Below, in pieces: positions 9,178 to 17,323 of a stretch of DNA of 62,280 nt. The stretch lies in the NCBI GenBank assembly GCA_024692605.1, contig JAILMQ010000154.1, positions 1 to 62,280 on the forward strand. Direction: 5' to 3'. The DNA is from Eubacterium sp. (GTDB lineage Bacteria; Bacillota; Clostridia; Lachnospirales; Lachnospiraceae). The notes beneath the pieces are model-generated. The model searched no databases. It had not been told where the DNA came from and worked only from the letters and a program-made list of their open reading frames with translations. Position numbers and translations under genes: made by a program. Numbering within the stretch: the stretch's first letter is position 1; every line of letters begins with the position of its first letter.

Positions 9178-10242
9178 TTACCTCCAATTGTAATAATTAT
9201 AATGGTCGCCACGTGAGGTGACGATTTTGTATCCTATTGATTCTATTCTTTTTTCAAGACATACCTTGCACTGGGCGGATTCCTCACCTGTACATATTTT
9301 GTCATCATAAAGTAAATACTTGCCGCGGACCTTTACCGGAGAAAGATTCGGCATGATTACATTTGCCCCTGCCTTAATTCCAAGTTCTCTGCCCTGTGGA
9401 TCAATGGTGCCAAGAGCAGTAGTGGATGGAAGCAGAACCTGAGGAAGACTGAGTCTTATGCCCCCCAGCAGGAAGAGAGTTTCCTCCAATGTGCCATTTG
9501 GTTCATCCTTAAAGGGTGTATCGTGGTGGCTGATAAATGGCCCGATTCCAACCATATGAGGTTCAAGCTCCTTTAAGAAAATCAGGTCCTCTGCAAGATT
9601 CTCCTTTGTCTGAAAAGGAGAGCCTACCATGAAGCCGGCCCCCACCTGGTAACCGATTTCCTTCAGCATATAAAGACATTCCTGCCTTTTCTTTCCGGAA
9701 AGATTAGAGGGATGTAATCTGCTGTAATGATCAAGGTTTGCTGTTTCGTGTCTCAGCAGATATCTGTCAGCCCCGGCATCGAAATACCTTTTATAGCTTT
9801 CATAGCTTTTCTCGCCGATGGAGAGGGTTACGGCACAATCCGGATGATTTTTCTTGATGGACTCCACCAGATGACAGATGTGGTCATCGGTAAAGTAAGG
9901 ATCTTCACCACCCTGAAGAACAAAGGTTCTGAAACCAAGCTTATGACCTTCATCGGTGCAGAAGAGAATTTCCTCATCACTCAGTCTGTATCGCTCGGCA
10001 TTTTTGTTGCCACAGCGGATACCGCAGTAGTAGCAGTCGTTCTTGCAGTAATTTGTAAATTCTATAAGCCCTCTGACATAGACATCTGTTCCATAGTACT
10101 TACGCCTGACTGCATCAGACTTCTGAAAGAGATACTTAGACAATTCATCAGTCCTATGCTCCAGAAGATAGATCCATTCTTCCTTATTAAGTTGGTTTTC
10201 TGTTTCCAGCTTGTCAATAAGCTGCTTTGCTTCAGATTGCAT
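9178..10242 (-). CDS. hydE: HydE, radical SAM enzyme of H-cluster assembly
   Basis: HydE is a radical SAM enzyme of the biotin-synthase/PylB group that processes the HydG product toward the azadithiolate-bridged 2Fe cluster. The 354-residue protein has the cluster motif C66-x3-C70-x2-C73 (CKNDCYYC), a following GGEDP strand typical of this group, and the C-terminal barrel closure. Length fits the family. It lies between the small ACT-like regulator gene and hydG on the minus strand. A direct repeat TTATGTAAAC (10259-10268 and 10293-10302) lies in the short gap upstream; its role is unknown. Confidence 0.95.
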   Translation of the reverse strand: MQSEAKQLIDKLETENQLNKEEWIYLLEHRTDELSKYLFQKSDAVRRKYYGTDVYVRGLIEFTNYCKNDCYYCGIRCGNKNAERYRLSDEEILFCTDEGHKLGFRTFVLQGGEDPYFTDDHICHLVESIKKNHPDCAVTLSIGEKSYESYKRYFDAGADRYLLRHETANLDHYSRLHPSNLSGKKRQECLYMLKEIGYQVGAGFMVGSPFQTKENLAEDLIFLKELEPHMVGIGPFISHHDTPFKDEPNGTLEETLFLLGGIRLSLPQVLLPSTTALGTIDPQGRELGIKAGANVIMPNLSPVKVRGKYLLYDDKICTGEESAQCKVCLEKRIESIGYKIVTSRGDHYNYYNWR

Positions 10243-10310
10243 GATTAAAAATCCTTGAATTATGTAAACTACTATACTTCTTTTGGGATGGTTTTATGTA
10301 AACCATATTA

Positions 10311-10556
10311 CTATTTCTTGGTGTATATAGTTTTGGAAGTGACACCATCCAGCATCCCTATTTTACCTGAAACCGAGCTTATTACATTTTCAGGAGCATC
10401 AAGACTTACACTGATGATAGAGATGTTCTTTTCTTTATATGGAATTCCCATGCGCCCGATAATATAGCTTCGATATTCATGTAGAATCTGGTTCAGCTTT
10501 TCAACGCTATCTTCATTTTCAACAATAATTCCGATTAGAACGATTCTGTTTTCCAT
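10311..10556 (-). CDS. Iron-only hydrogenase system regulator, TM1266-type ACT-like protein
   Basis: An 81-residue protein with an ACT-like beta-alpha-beta pattern (RIVLIGIIVENEDSVEKLN, then ISIISVSLDAPENVISSVSGKIGML). It closely resembles the small TM1266 family, found almost only beside HydE/HydF/HydG genes and proposed to regulate the hydrogenase system. Being first gene of the hydEGF operon fits that. The ligand, if any, is not known. GGAGG lies just upstream of ATG 10556 in the minus-strand reading. Confidence 0.88.
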   Translation of the reverse strand: MENRIVLIGIIVENEDSVEKLNQILHEYRSYIIGRMGIPYKEKNISIISVSLDAPENVISSVSGKIGMLDGVTSKTIYTKK

Positions 10557-10718
10557 GCCTGCCTCCTATAATAAAAGGGAAAGTAACGGCGTACTTTCCC
10601 TGTGAATTCCGGTTTTGATACGCCTTTCCAGTCGGGACGAACCCTCCTGAGTCAGTACGAGATTATATTATATTGCTATCTCAAATTCTTTTGTTGAATC
10701 AGTTTCTCTGATTTGAGA
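10557..10718 (-). promoter_or_regulatory. Leader RNA of the hyd operon with terminator/antiterminator pairs
   Basis: Read on the minus strand, this leader holds several pairings: a 7-bp stem CTCAAAT/ATTTGAG (10711-10717 with 10680-10686), a small stem 10678-10682 with 10659-10663, a GGG/CCC hairpin near 10634-10644, and last a 9-bp hairpin (10592-10600 with 10577-10585) followed by a U-run, i.e. an intrinsic terminator just before the first ribosome site. The terminator loop and stem edge (10588-10593) is exactly complementary to 10619-10624 (GGCGTA/TACGCC), which would give a competing antiterminator. A candidate -10 (TAGAAT, 10732-10727) puts the start near 10718. I could not match it to a riboswitch class by eye. 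Confidence 0.55.
10569..10600 (-). terminator. Intrinsic terminator inside the hyd leader
   Basis: Nine-bp stem GGGAAAGTA/TACTTTCCC with a six-base loop, followed on the minus strand by UUUUAUU, 12 bases or so before the TM1266 ribosome site. Its place before the first gene points to attenuation, not to termination of an upstream gene. Confidence 0.7.
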
Positions 10719-10847
10719 CTTTACACATTCTAACACATATCAAAAGAATAATAAACAATATTTATGTCTTTTGTGTAAATATGTAAGATATTGAAAAATA
10801 TGAAATTGGCTAATATTTTGGGTAAAATGTGTGAAATTATAGCTTTT

Positions 10848-10926
10848 CGACTCCCAAACAGCCAGTCATCGACTCCCTCCCGAAGTAGATTTAATTCTTG
10901 TATAAATCTATTAAATTGGTTATTAT
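10848..10926 (+). promoter_or_regulatory. Promoter region of the DHH gene with direct repeats and palindrome
   Basis: A sigma-A-like promoter is visible: -35 TTGTAT (10898-10903), 17-bp spacer, -10 TATTAT (10921-10926). The -35 overlaps an inverted repeat AGATTTA/TAAATCT (10887-10893, 10903-10909), a possible operator. Upstream, CGACTCCC occurs twice as a direct repeat (10848-10855, 10870-10877; 22-base period). The whole 10557-10989 stretch carries no gene. Confidence 0.45.
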
Positions 10927-10989
10927 ATAAGAGTATATGACTACAAACAAAACTATATAAAATTATTTAGTTATTTATGGAGGTTACAA

Positions 10990-11919
10990 ATGAAGAGAAG
11001 ACTTGTTACGAGAAGTGATTTTGATGGCCTTGTATGTGCAATGCTGCTTAGAGAGCTTGATATAATTGGGGATATTAAGTTCGTTCATCCTAAGGATGTG
11101 CAGGATGGCAAGGTTGATATTACTGAAAATGATATTACTACAAACCTTCCTTTTGATAAGAGGGTTGGTCTTGCTTTTGATCATCATGAGAGTGAGCTTA
11201 TCAGAAATAAGAAGGAAGATTATGAAGGTAAGTACATAATAGATGGCAACGCTAAGTCAGCTGCAAGAGTGGTTTATGACTATTATGGTGGTGCAGAGAA
11301 ATTCACAAGAGTTTCTGAAGAAATCATGACGGCTGTTGATAAGGGTGACAGTGCTGATTTCATTAAGGATGAAATACTTAATCCTACAGGCTGGGTTCTT
11401 ATGAACTTCCTTATGGATGCTCGTACAGGACTTGGAAGATTCCACGAGTTTAGAATCTCAAATTATGATCTTATGATGGAGTTGATCGATTACTGTGTTG
11501 ATCACACCATTGATCAAGTTCTTGAACTTCCGGATGTTAAGGAGAGAGTGGATCTTTATTTCCGCCAGCAGGAGCTTTTCGTAGAACAACTTAAGAGGAT
11601 TACAAGGATTGAGGATAAGGTTGCAGTTATAGATCTCAGAAATGAAGAGACTATTTATACCGGTAATAGATTTATGGTTTATGCTTTATGGCCTGAAGTT
11701 GAGATTTCAGTTCATGTAGCTTGGGGATTCCGTAAGCAGAATACTGCAGTAATGATTGGTAAATCAATCATAAATAAGAATTCTGATTTTAATATCGGAG
11801 AGCTCTGTCTTTCTTATGGTGGCGGCGGTCATGCAAATGCAGGAACCTGCCAGCTTGATAACGATAAGATAGATGGTGAACTTCCGACTATTATAAATAA
11901 GCTTAATGGTAAAAACTAG
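10990..11919 (+). CDS. DHH family phosphoesterase
   Basis: A 309-residue DHH/DHHA1 phosphoesterase. The N-terminal domain has the metal-binding SDFDG motif (residues about 9-13) and the family DHH motif in FDHHES (about 65). The C-terminal DHHA1 domain has the GGGGHANAGT loop that binds substrate. Relatives hydrolyse short nucleotides (nanoRNA), cyclic dinucleotides or polyphosphate; this subgroup is not resolved by sequence reading. GGAGG precedes ATG 10990. It is the first gene of a run with an amino-acid ABC importer (gap of 15 bases). Confidence 0.88.
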   Translation: MKRRLVTRSDFDGLVCAMLLRELDIIGDIKFVHPKDVQDGKVDITENDITTNLPFDKRVGLAFDHHESELIRNKKEDYEGKYIIDGNAKSAARVVYDYYGGAEKFTRVSEEIMTAVDKGDSADFIKDEILNPTGWVLMNFLMDARTGLGRFHEFRISNYDLMMELIDYCVDHTIDQVLELPDVKERVDLYFRQQELFVEQLKRITRIEDKVAVIDLRNEETIYTGNRFMVYALWPEVEISVHVAWGFRKQNTAVMIGKSIINKNSDFNIGELCLSYGGGGHANAGTCQLDNDKIDGELPTIINKLNGKN

Positions 11920-11934
11920 GAGGAAAAATTAACA

Positions 11935-12762
11935 ATGTTTAAAAAGCTTATAGCCCTGCTGATGACTTCTGCATTAGCATTTTCAATGGTTGCATGTGGT
12001 TCGGGAAAAGATACTGCGTCTACACAGACAGAGGAAACTGTAGAAGCAGGTTCAGAGCCTGATATCGCAAAGGTAAAGGACTCTGGAAGACTCTATGTAG
12101 GAATCACAGATTTTGAGCCTATGGATTATAAGGACGAGAATGGTGACTGGATCGGCTTTGATGCAGATATGGCAAAGGAATTTGCCAAGACCCTTGGTGT
12201 TGAAGTTGAATTCGTAGAGATTGAGTGGGATAACAAAGCACTTGAGCTTAGTTCAAAGAATATTGACTGTGTATGGAATGGTATGACACTTACAGATGAA
12301 GTTAAGAATTCTATGGATTGCTCAAATCCTTATTGCAACAATGCTCAGATCGTAATCGTACCTAGTGACAAGGCTGATCAGTATCAGACTGTTGAAAGCT
12401 TGAAGGATCTTAACTTTGCGGTGGAAGTTGGTAGTGCCGGTGAAGAGCAGGCAAAGGCAAACGGCCTAAACTACACTTCAGTAAATAACCAGGCGGCAGC
12501 ACTTATGGAGGTTGCAGCAAATACCTCGGATGCAGCTATAATAGATTCACTTATGGCAGCTGCAATGGTTGGAGAGGGAACAAGCTATGATAAGCTTACA
12601 TATACAATAGGACTCAATAGTGAGGAATACGGAGTTGGATTCCGTAAAGGTTCTGATCTTGTGGAAGAGTTTAATAAATTCTTAAAGGATCAGTATACAT
12701 CAGGTAATATGCAGAAAACAGCAGAGAAGTATGGCGTTCAGGCAGCCCTGATAGAACAATAA
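11935..12762 (+). CDS. Amino-acid ABC transporter substrate-binding lipoprotein
   Basis: A 275-residue SBP_bac_3 family protein. The N-terminal signal ends in a lipobox (SMVAC, Cys21), so the mature protein is lipid-anchored outside the membrane. Family hallmarks follow: GRLYVGITDFEPMDYKDENGDWIGFDADMAKEFA, then DCVWNGMTLTDE. It delivers a polar amino acid to the permease encoded next. The ligand cannot be told from sequence. AGGAGG lies before ATG 11935. Confidence 0.93.
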   Translation: MFKKLIALLMTSALAFSMVACGSGKDTASTQTEETVEAGSEPDIAKVKDSGRLYVGITDFEPMDYKDENGDWIGFDADMAKEFAKTLGVEVEFVEIEWDNKALELSSKNIDCVWNGMTLTDEVKNSMDCSNPYCNNAQIVIVPSDKADQYQTVESLKDLNFAVEVGSAGEEQAKANGLNYTSVNNQAAALMEVAANTSDAAIIDSLMAAAMVGEGTSYDKLTYTIGLNSEEYGVGFRKGSDLVEEFNKFLKDQYTSGNMQKTAEKYGVQAALIEQ

Positions 12763-12786
12763 TAAATTAGATAGAGGGATATCTTA

Positions 12787-13473
12787 ATGGACTTATTTTT
12801 AAAACAGCTGCCAATAGTTATTCATTCACTGAATATTGGTTTTTTGCAAACATTAAAATTATTTTTTGTAACACTTTTGGGAGCACTTCCCCTGGGACTT
12901 CTGATATGCTTCGGAAGCCAGTCGAAGATTACTCCGATAAAGCTTTTCTTTAAGCTTCTAATATGGGTTATCCGTGGAACTCCGCTGATGATACAGCTTC
13001 TCATTATTTATTATTTCCCGGGCCTTGTGCTGAAAAATGCAATCTGGGGCGGGGCTGAGACAGGAAGATTTGTAGCGTCATCAGTTGCATTTATTATCAA
13101 CTATGCATGCTATTTTTCTGAGATATTCAGAGGCGGAATAATCAGTATTCCAATGGGACAGGATGAAGCCGGCTATGTTCTGGGCATGACTAAGACACAG
13201 GTTTTCTTCAGAGTAAAGCTGCTTCAGATGATTAAGAGAATACTTCCACCGATGTCTAACGAAATTCTTACTCTGGTCAAGGATACTTCCTTGGCCAGAA
13301 TTATTGCGCTTCAGGAAGTTATATGGGCCGGCCAGGCATTTATGAAGGGGTCACAGGGTATTTCAGGTGCGATATGGCCTCTGTTTTTCACTGCCATTTA
13401 TTATCTGATATGTAACGGACTGTTAACGCTTTTACTGGGCGGATGTGAAAAGAAACTGGATTATTTCAGGTGA
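12787..13473 (+). CDS. Amino-acid ABC transporter permease
   Basis: A 228-residue HisM/GlnP-type inner-membrane subunit with about five membrane segments. The EAA-type loop that contacts the ATPase is visible around residues 130-160 ([21 protein letters not shown] region). It lies between the binding protein and ATPase genes of the same importer and its TGA stop is just before the ATPase ribosome site, which supports coupled translation. Confidence 0.93.
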   Translation: MDLFLKQLPIVIHSLNIGFLQTLKLFFVTLLGALPLGLLICFGSQSKITPIKLFFKLLIWVIRGTPLMIQLLIIYYFPGLVLKNAIWGGAETGRFVASSVAFIINYACYFSEIFRGGIISIPMGQDEAGYVLGMTKTQVFFRVKLLQMIKRILPPMSNEILTLVKDTSLARIIALQEVIWAGQAFMKGSQGISGAIWPLFFTAIYYLICNGLLTLLLGGCEKKLDYFR

Positions 13474-13484
13474 TGGAGGATTAT

Positions 13485-14258
13485 ATGAGCATATTAGAAG
13501 TAGAACATATAGGTAAGTCCTTCGATAAGATTGAGGTATTAAAGGATATATGTTTCACACTTGAAAAGAGTGAGGTTCTTTCCATAATCGGTTCTTCGGG
13601 AAGTGGAAAGACAACCCTTCTCAGATGTCTTAACTATCTTGAACATGCTGATAAAGGTGTGATAAAGGTTGATGGAAATATAGTCTTTGATGCTGAAGAT
13701 CCTAAGTATCTGAAGGAAAATGCAAAGAAAACTGACAGACATTTTGGCATGGTATTCCAGTCCTTTAATCTTTTTCCACAGTATACTGCCTTGGAAAATG
13801 TAATGCTGGCTCGCCAGTTACAGGCGAAGAAATTGCCAAACTATAAATCAGATAAAAAAGCTATTTTGGAAGAAATAAAATCCGAAGCAGTTGACCTTTT
13901 AAAACAGATGGGACTGGAGCTTAGAATGGATAATTATCCTCACCAGCTTTCGGGTGGTCAGCAGCAGAGAGTGGCAATAGCAAGGGCTCTTGCATTGAAG
14001 CCGGACATCCTGTGCTTTGATGAACCGACCTCTGCCTTGGATCCTGAACTTACAGGTGAGGTTCTTAAAGTAATCAAAGGTCTTGCTGAAAAGAAGATGA
14101 CTATGATAATAGTTACACATGAGATGTCATTTGCAAAGGACGTTTCTGATAAAGTTATATTTATGGATAATGGTTTTGTTCTCGAACAGGGTACTTCAGA
14201 GCAGATCTTTGAAAACCCACAGGAAGAAAGAACAAAACAATTTATAGGAAAGTATTAG
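13485..14258 (+). CDS. Amino-acid ABC transporter ATP-binding protein
   Basis: A 257-residue GlnQ/HisP-type ATPase with Walker [11 protein letters not shown]-loop, signature LSGGQQQRV, Walker B ILCFDEP and the switch histidine in VTHEM. I choose ATG 13485 because GGAGGA lies four bases before it; an in-frame GTG at 13470 overlaps the permease stop and would add five unconserved residues. It powers the importer encoded by the two preceding genes. Confidence 0.94.
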   Translation: MSILEVEHIGKSFDKIEVLKDICFTLEKSEVLSIIGSSGSGKTTLLRCLNYLEHADKGVIKVDGNIVFDAEDPKYLKENAKKTDRHFGMVFQSFNLFPQYTALENVMLARQLQAKKLPNYKSDKKAILEEIKSEAVDLLKQMGLELRMDNYPHQLSGGQQQRVAIARALALKPDILCFDEPTSALDPELTGEVLKVIKGLAEKKMTMIIVTHEMSFAKDVSDKVIFMDNGFVLEQGTSEQIFENPQEERTKQFIGKY

Positions 14259-14289
14259 CAGCATCAATAGATTACAGGAATAATAATAT

Positions 14290-15414
14290 ATGGTTTCAAG
14301 AGAGATACAGATTAGAGAAAAAAAGATAGTCAGAACAAGTATTATTGGCGTTATTGCCAATATATTTCTTGCGGCCTTTAAGGCATTTATTGGAGTGCTT
14401 ACACATTCAGTAGCCATTACTATGGATGCTATAAACAATGCCACAGATGCCTGTTCTTCGCTGATAACTATTATCGGTACTAAGCTTGCTGCGAGAGAAC
14501 CTGACAAAAAACATCCTTTAGGTCAGGGAAGGCTGGAGTATCTAAGTACTCTGGCTATTTCAGCGCTTATTTTATATGCAGGAATTACAGCTCTTTATGA
14601 GTCTGTTAAGAAGATATTAAAGCCTGCGGTTCCTGAATATGATAAAATATCGCTGCTTATTATCGTTGTTGCTGTTATTGTGAAAATTGTTTTGGGCATT
14701 TATGTAACAAGAGTCGGCAAAAAAGTTGATTCGGATTCCCTGATTGCTTCAGGTAAGGATGCACTTTTTGATTCCGTTATATCAGCGGCAACCCTTGTGG
14801 CAGCGTTAATATTTATGTTTTTGGGACTTAGTTTGGAAAGCTATCTGGGTGCCATAATTTCCATAATAATCATTAAATCCGGTATCGAGATTTTCAGAGA
14901 AACTGTAAATGAATTGATTGGTGCCAGAATCGATCCTGAACTTGCCAAAGAAGTAAAGCAGATTATACTTTCCTTCCCGGAAGTCAAAGGTGCATATGAC
15001 CTGTTCCTTCATAATTATGGACCAAACAGACTTATAGGTTCAGTGCATATTGAAGTTCCGGAAACCATGACCGCCAGAGAACTGGATAAACTGGAAAGAG
15101 AAATCAGCTATGCTGTTGCAAAAAAGACCGGTGTTATCATGGCCGGCGTATCAGTTTATTCTTATAACACCAGCGATTCCAGAGCAGCTGAGATAGAAAA
15201 TGTAGTAAAAGAAGTAGCATATCGACATCAGGAAGTTCTGGAGGTTCACGGCTTCTACTATGAAGAAGAAAAGAAACTTTTCAGATTTGATATCATCATA
15301 GACTATGATTACAAAAACAGAGATGAGATGTTCAAATCCGTAGTAAACGAATTAAAAGCCATGTTCCCGGACTACAAGATAGTCCCTACACTGGACGTAG
15401 ACATGAGCGACTAG
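14290..15414 (+). CDS. Cation diffusion facilitator (CDF) metal efflux protein
   Basis: A 374-residue CDF family transporter that exports divalent metal (Zn2+, Mn2+, Fe2+ or similar) in exchange for protons. Six membrane segments lie in residues about 15-200. The metal-site aspartates appear in TM2 (DAINNATD) and TM5 (KDALFDSV), with HPLGQGRLEYL between TM2 and TM3 as in the family. The cytosolic ferredoxin-like domain follows from about 210, and a further C-terminal extension of about 90 residues makes it longer than the typical 300. Metal specificity is not readable. Confidence 0.92.
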   Translation: MVSREIQIREKKIVRTSIIGVIANIFLAAFKAFIGVLTHSVAITMDAINNATDACSSLITIIGTKLAAREPDKKHPLGQGRLEYLSTLAISALILYAGITALYESVKKILKPAVPEYDKISLLIIVVAVIVKIVLGIYVTRVGKKVDSDSLIASGKDALFDSVISAATLVAALIFMFLGLSLESYLGAIISIIIIKSGIEIFRETVNELIGARIDPELAKEVKQIILSFPEVKGAYDLFLHNYGPNRLIGSVHIEVPETMTARELDKLEREISYAVAKKTGVIMAGVSVYSYNTSDSRAAEIENVVKEVAYRHQEVLEVHGFYYEEEKKLFRFDIIIDYDYKNRDEMFKSVVNELKAMFPDYKIVPTLDVDMSD

Positions 15415-15424
15415 GCAACGCAGG

Positions 15425-15502
15425 ATGGTTCATGTTCATGAGGATTGTGTCTGCGTAGCAGACGGTAGAGCACCGCGGACAATCCGAATGAGGGCGAACC
15501 AT
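15425..15502 (+). other. GC-rich nested inverted-repeat element, tRNA-like string inside
   Basis: Three nested perfect pairings: ATGGTTC/GAACCAT (15425-15431, 15496-15502), GGATTGT/ACAATCC (15442-15448, 15479-15485) and GTCTGC/GCAGAC with a GTA loop (15449-15454, 15458-15463). A short fourth stem (CGGT/ACCG) flanks AGAGC, so the string GGTAGAGCACC equals the 3' half of a tRNA D-arm. The element is clearly richer in GC than the flanks and lies between the CDF and lysozyme genes without a T-run. It may be a structured RNA, a dispersed extragenic repeat, or a tRNA-derived remnant. Confidence 0.5.
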
Positions 15503-15566
15503 AGCGAATAGTTAGTAGATAATAAAAACATTCATTATTTAATTTCCACGGAGGTCTTCCCAATTT

Positions 15567-16802
15567 ATGATTGGTGACAAGATAAAAAAAATACTCCTGA
15601 TCTTTATGGGAGTAGTTGTAATCTTTGCAGGTATTCTTATTCTTGTCAGCACGATTTCTTCGAAAAAGAAAAGTGATGACAGTGAGGTGCTTGTAGATAA
15701 GATAGAAGTTGAAGATTTTGTAAAGGCATCTGAGAATGATGCAAAAAAGAAAACCGAAGCCACAACGGAAATGACCACAGAGACGACTACAGAGGCGGCA
15801 GTTGCAACCCGGTTGGATGCAACTAAAACCGAGAGAGCTTCCAGTGGTGATTTTGTACCAAAGGAGGTAACTCTGGAGGATGACAAGGAGGCTCCGGTTT
15901 TTCTGATATCTGCTTCAAATATAAATGTGGTCAGAGGAACGAATTTCAATATTCATGATCATATAGGCTATGGGGATGATGTGGATAGAGAAGTTGAGCT
16001 GGTGATGGATGGCAACGTGGATACATCCACAAATGGTGACTATCCAATAACCCTAACCCTTAAGGATGACGCCGGACATACAAAGACTGCTTCTGTTAAG
16101 GTCTCTGTGATCGATTCCGCACCATCTGACTCCGGAGGCTCATCCAGACATGATACGGAGAGCTTCAGCGAGTTCAAGGAGAAATATGGTAATGGAAATG
16201 TAAGCTTCGGCCTTGATGTATCCAGATGGCAGAAGGACATAGATTTTAATAAAGTTAAAGCTGCCGGCTGTGACTTTGTTATCATGAGAATCGGTGGATA
16301 TGATGACGGAGAGAATTATACCGATGCGAAGTATGATTACAATATCCGTGCGGCAAAGGAAGCAGGATTAAAAGTTGGAATATACTGGCATGCTGAGGAA
16401 AGCTCCCCGGAAGAGGTTAAGGGGAATATTGATTATCTTCTGAATGTTCTGGATGGCGAAAAGCTGGATTTCCCTATTGCTTATGACTGGGAGGATTTCC
16501 TTAAGTTTGAAGAACATGGAATGAATATCAATGATCTGAATAACTGCTATGAAACCTTTGCCAGTGAGTTGGAAGCTAAGGGTTATGAGACCTGTATATA
16601 CAGCAGCAAGAACTTCCTGCAGACAGTGTGGAAGAATGAATATGATCACAAGATCTGGCTGGCACATTATACAAGTCAGACTGACTATACCGGTGATTAT
16701 TATATGTGGCAGCATACCAGCGTCGGCAGAATTGATGGCATTTCGACGGACGTTGATTTTAATATTCTGTATCTCGATAGATTTAACGGGGCAGAAGAAT
16801 AA
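15567..16802 (+). CDS. Cell-wall GH25 lysozyme with Ig-like domain
   Basis: A 411-residue envelope protein. An N-terminal membrane anchor (about residues 7-30) is followed by a charged and Thr-rich linker (to about 90), an Ig-like domain of the DUF5011 type (EAPVFLISASNINVVRG ... TKTASVKVSV, about 108-190), and a C-terminal GH25 muramidase barrel from about residue 210. Catalytic acidic residues are in FGLDVSRWQ and in YDWEDF. GH25 enzymes cut the MurNAc-GlcNAc bond of peptidoglycan. It is likely held on the outer face of the membrane for wall remodelling. GGAGG lies about 12 bases before the ATG, slightly far. Confidence 0.9.
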   Translation: MIGDKIKKILLIFMGVVVIFAGILILVSTISSKKKSDDSEVLVDKIEVEDFVKASENDAKKKTEATTEMTTETTTEAAVATRLDATKTERASSGDFVPKEVTLEDDKEAPVFLISASNINVVRGTNFNIHDHIGYGDDVDREVELVMDGNVDTSTNGDYPITLTLKDDAGHTKTASVKVSVIDSAPSDSGGSSRHDTESFSEFKEKYGNGNVSFGLDVSRWQKDIDFNKVKAAGCDFVIMRIGGYDDGENYTDAKYDYNIRAAKEAGLKVGIYWHAEESSPEEVKGNIDYLLNVLDGEKLDFPIAYDWEDFLKFEEHGMNINDLNNCYETFASELEAKGYETCIYSSKNFLQTVWKNEYDHKIWLAHYTSQTDYTGDYYMWQHTSVGRIDGISTDVDFNILYLDRFNGAEE

Positions 16803-16824
16803 ATCCAATAAAGCAGGTGAATAG

Positions 16825-17310
16825 ATGAAGTTTATAATTCAAAGAGTAGAAAAAGCAAGCGTTGAGGTTGAAGGAGAGGTTATAGGTAAGGTAGATAAAG
16901 GCTTCTTCGTCCTTATCGGTGTATGTAATGAAGATACCAAGGAAACGGCAGATAAGCTGATAAAGAAAATGTTAGGACTCAGGATATTTGCAGATGCTGA
17001 GGGTAAGACCAATCTTAGCCTGGCAGATGTAAGAGGTTCCCTGCTTCTGGTATCACAGTTTACCCTTTATGCAGATTGCAAAAAGGGCAACCGTCCATCC
17101 TTTGTTAAGGCAGGCTCTCCTGAACATGCAGAAGAAATCTACGATTATATAGTAGATAGATGTAATAATTGGGCTGATGAACAGAACAAAGATATTGACA
17201 ATGAGGTTGACATAATTTATATTGGTACAGGTAGTTTTGGTGCGGATATGAGATGTAGCATCATCAATGACGGTCCGTTTACAATAGAACTAAACAGTGA
17301 AGAATTGTAA
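16825..17310 (+). CDS. dtd: D-aminoacyl-tRNA deacylase
   Basis: Dtd hydrolyses D-amino acids (and glycine mischarged on tRNA-Ala) from tRNA. The 161-residue protein starts MKFIIQRV as the family does, has the [17 protein letters not shown] active-site segment, and ends with the Gly-cisPro type motif NDGPFTIEL. It is about 12 residues longer than typical Dtd owing to an acidic insertion near residues 118-135. It sits 22 bases after the lysozyme gene and 13 before the LCP gene. Confidence 0.95.
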   Translation: MKFIIQRVEKASVEVEGEVIGKVDKGFFVLIGVCNEDTKETADKLIKKMLGLRIFADAEGKTNLSLADVRGSLLLVSQFTLYADCKKGNRPSFVKAGSPEHAEEIYDYIVDRCNNWADEQNKDIDNEVDIIYIGTGSFGADMRCSIINDGPFTIELNSEEL

Positions 17311-17323
17311 AATAGGAGGAACT

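Noticed and set aside
10557-10718. Known riboswitch class (SAM-I, c-di-GMP, THF, Moco) in the hyd leader
   Set aside because: The conserved core sequences of these classes were not found by eye; only a generic attenuator layout can be supported.
15455-15502. Intact tRNA gene
   Set aside because: The D-arm-like string GGTAGAGCACC is present, but there is no 7-bp acceptor pairing and no GGTTCGAnnCC T-arm downstream; the flanks pair in another fold.
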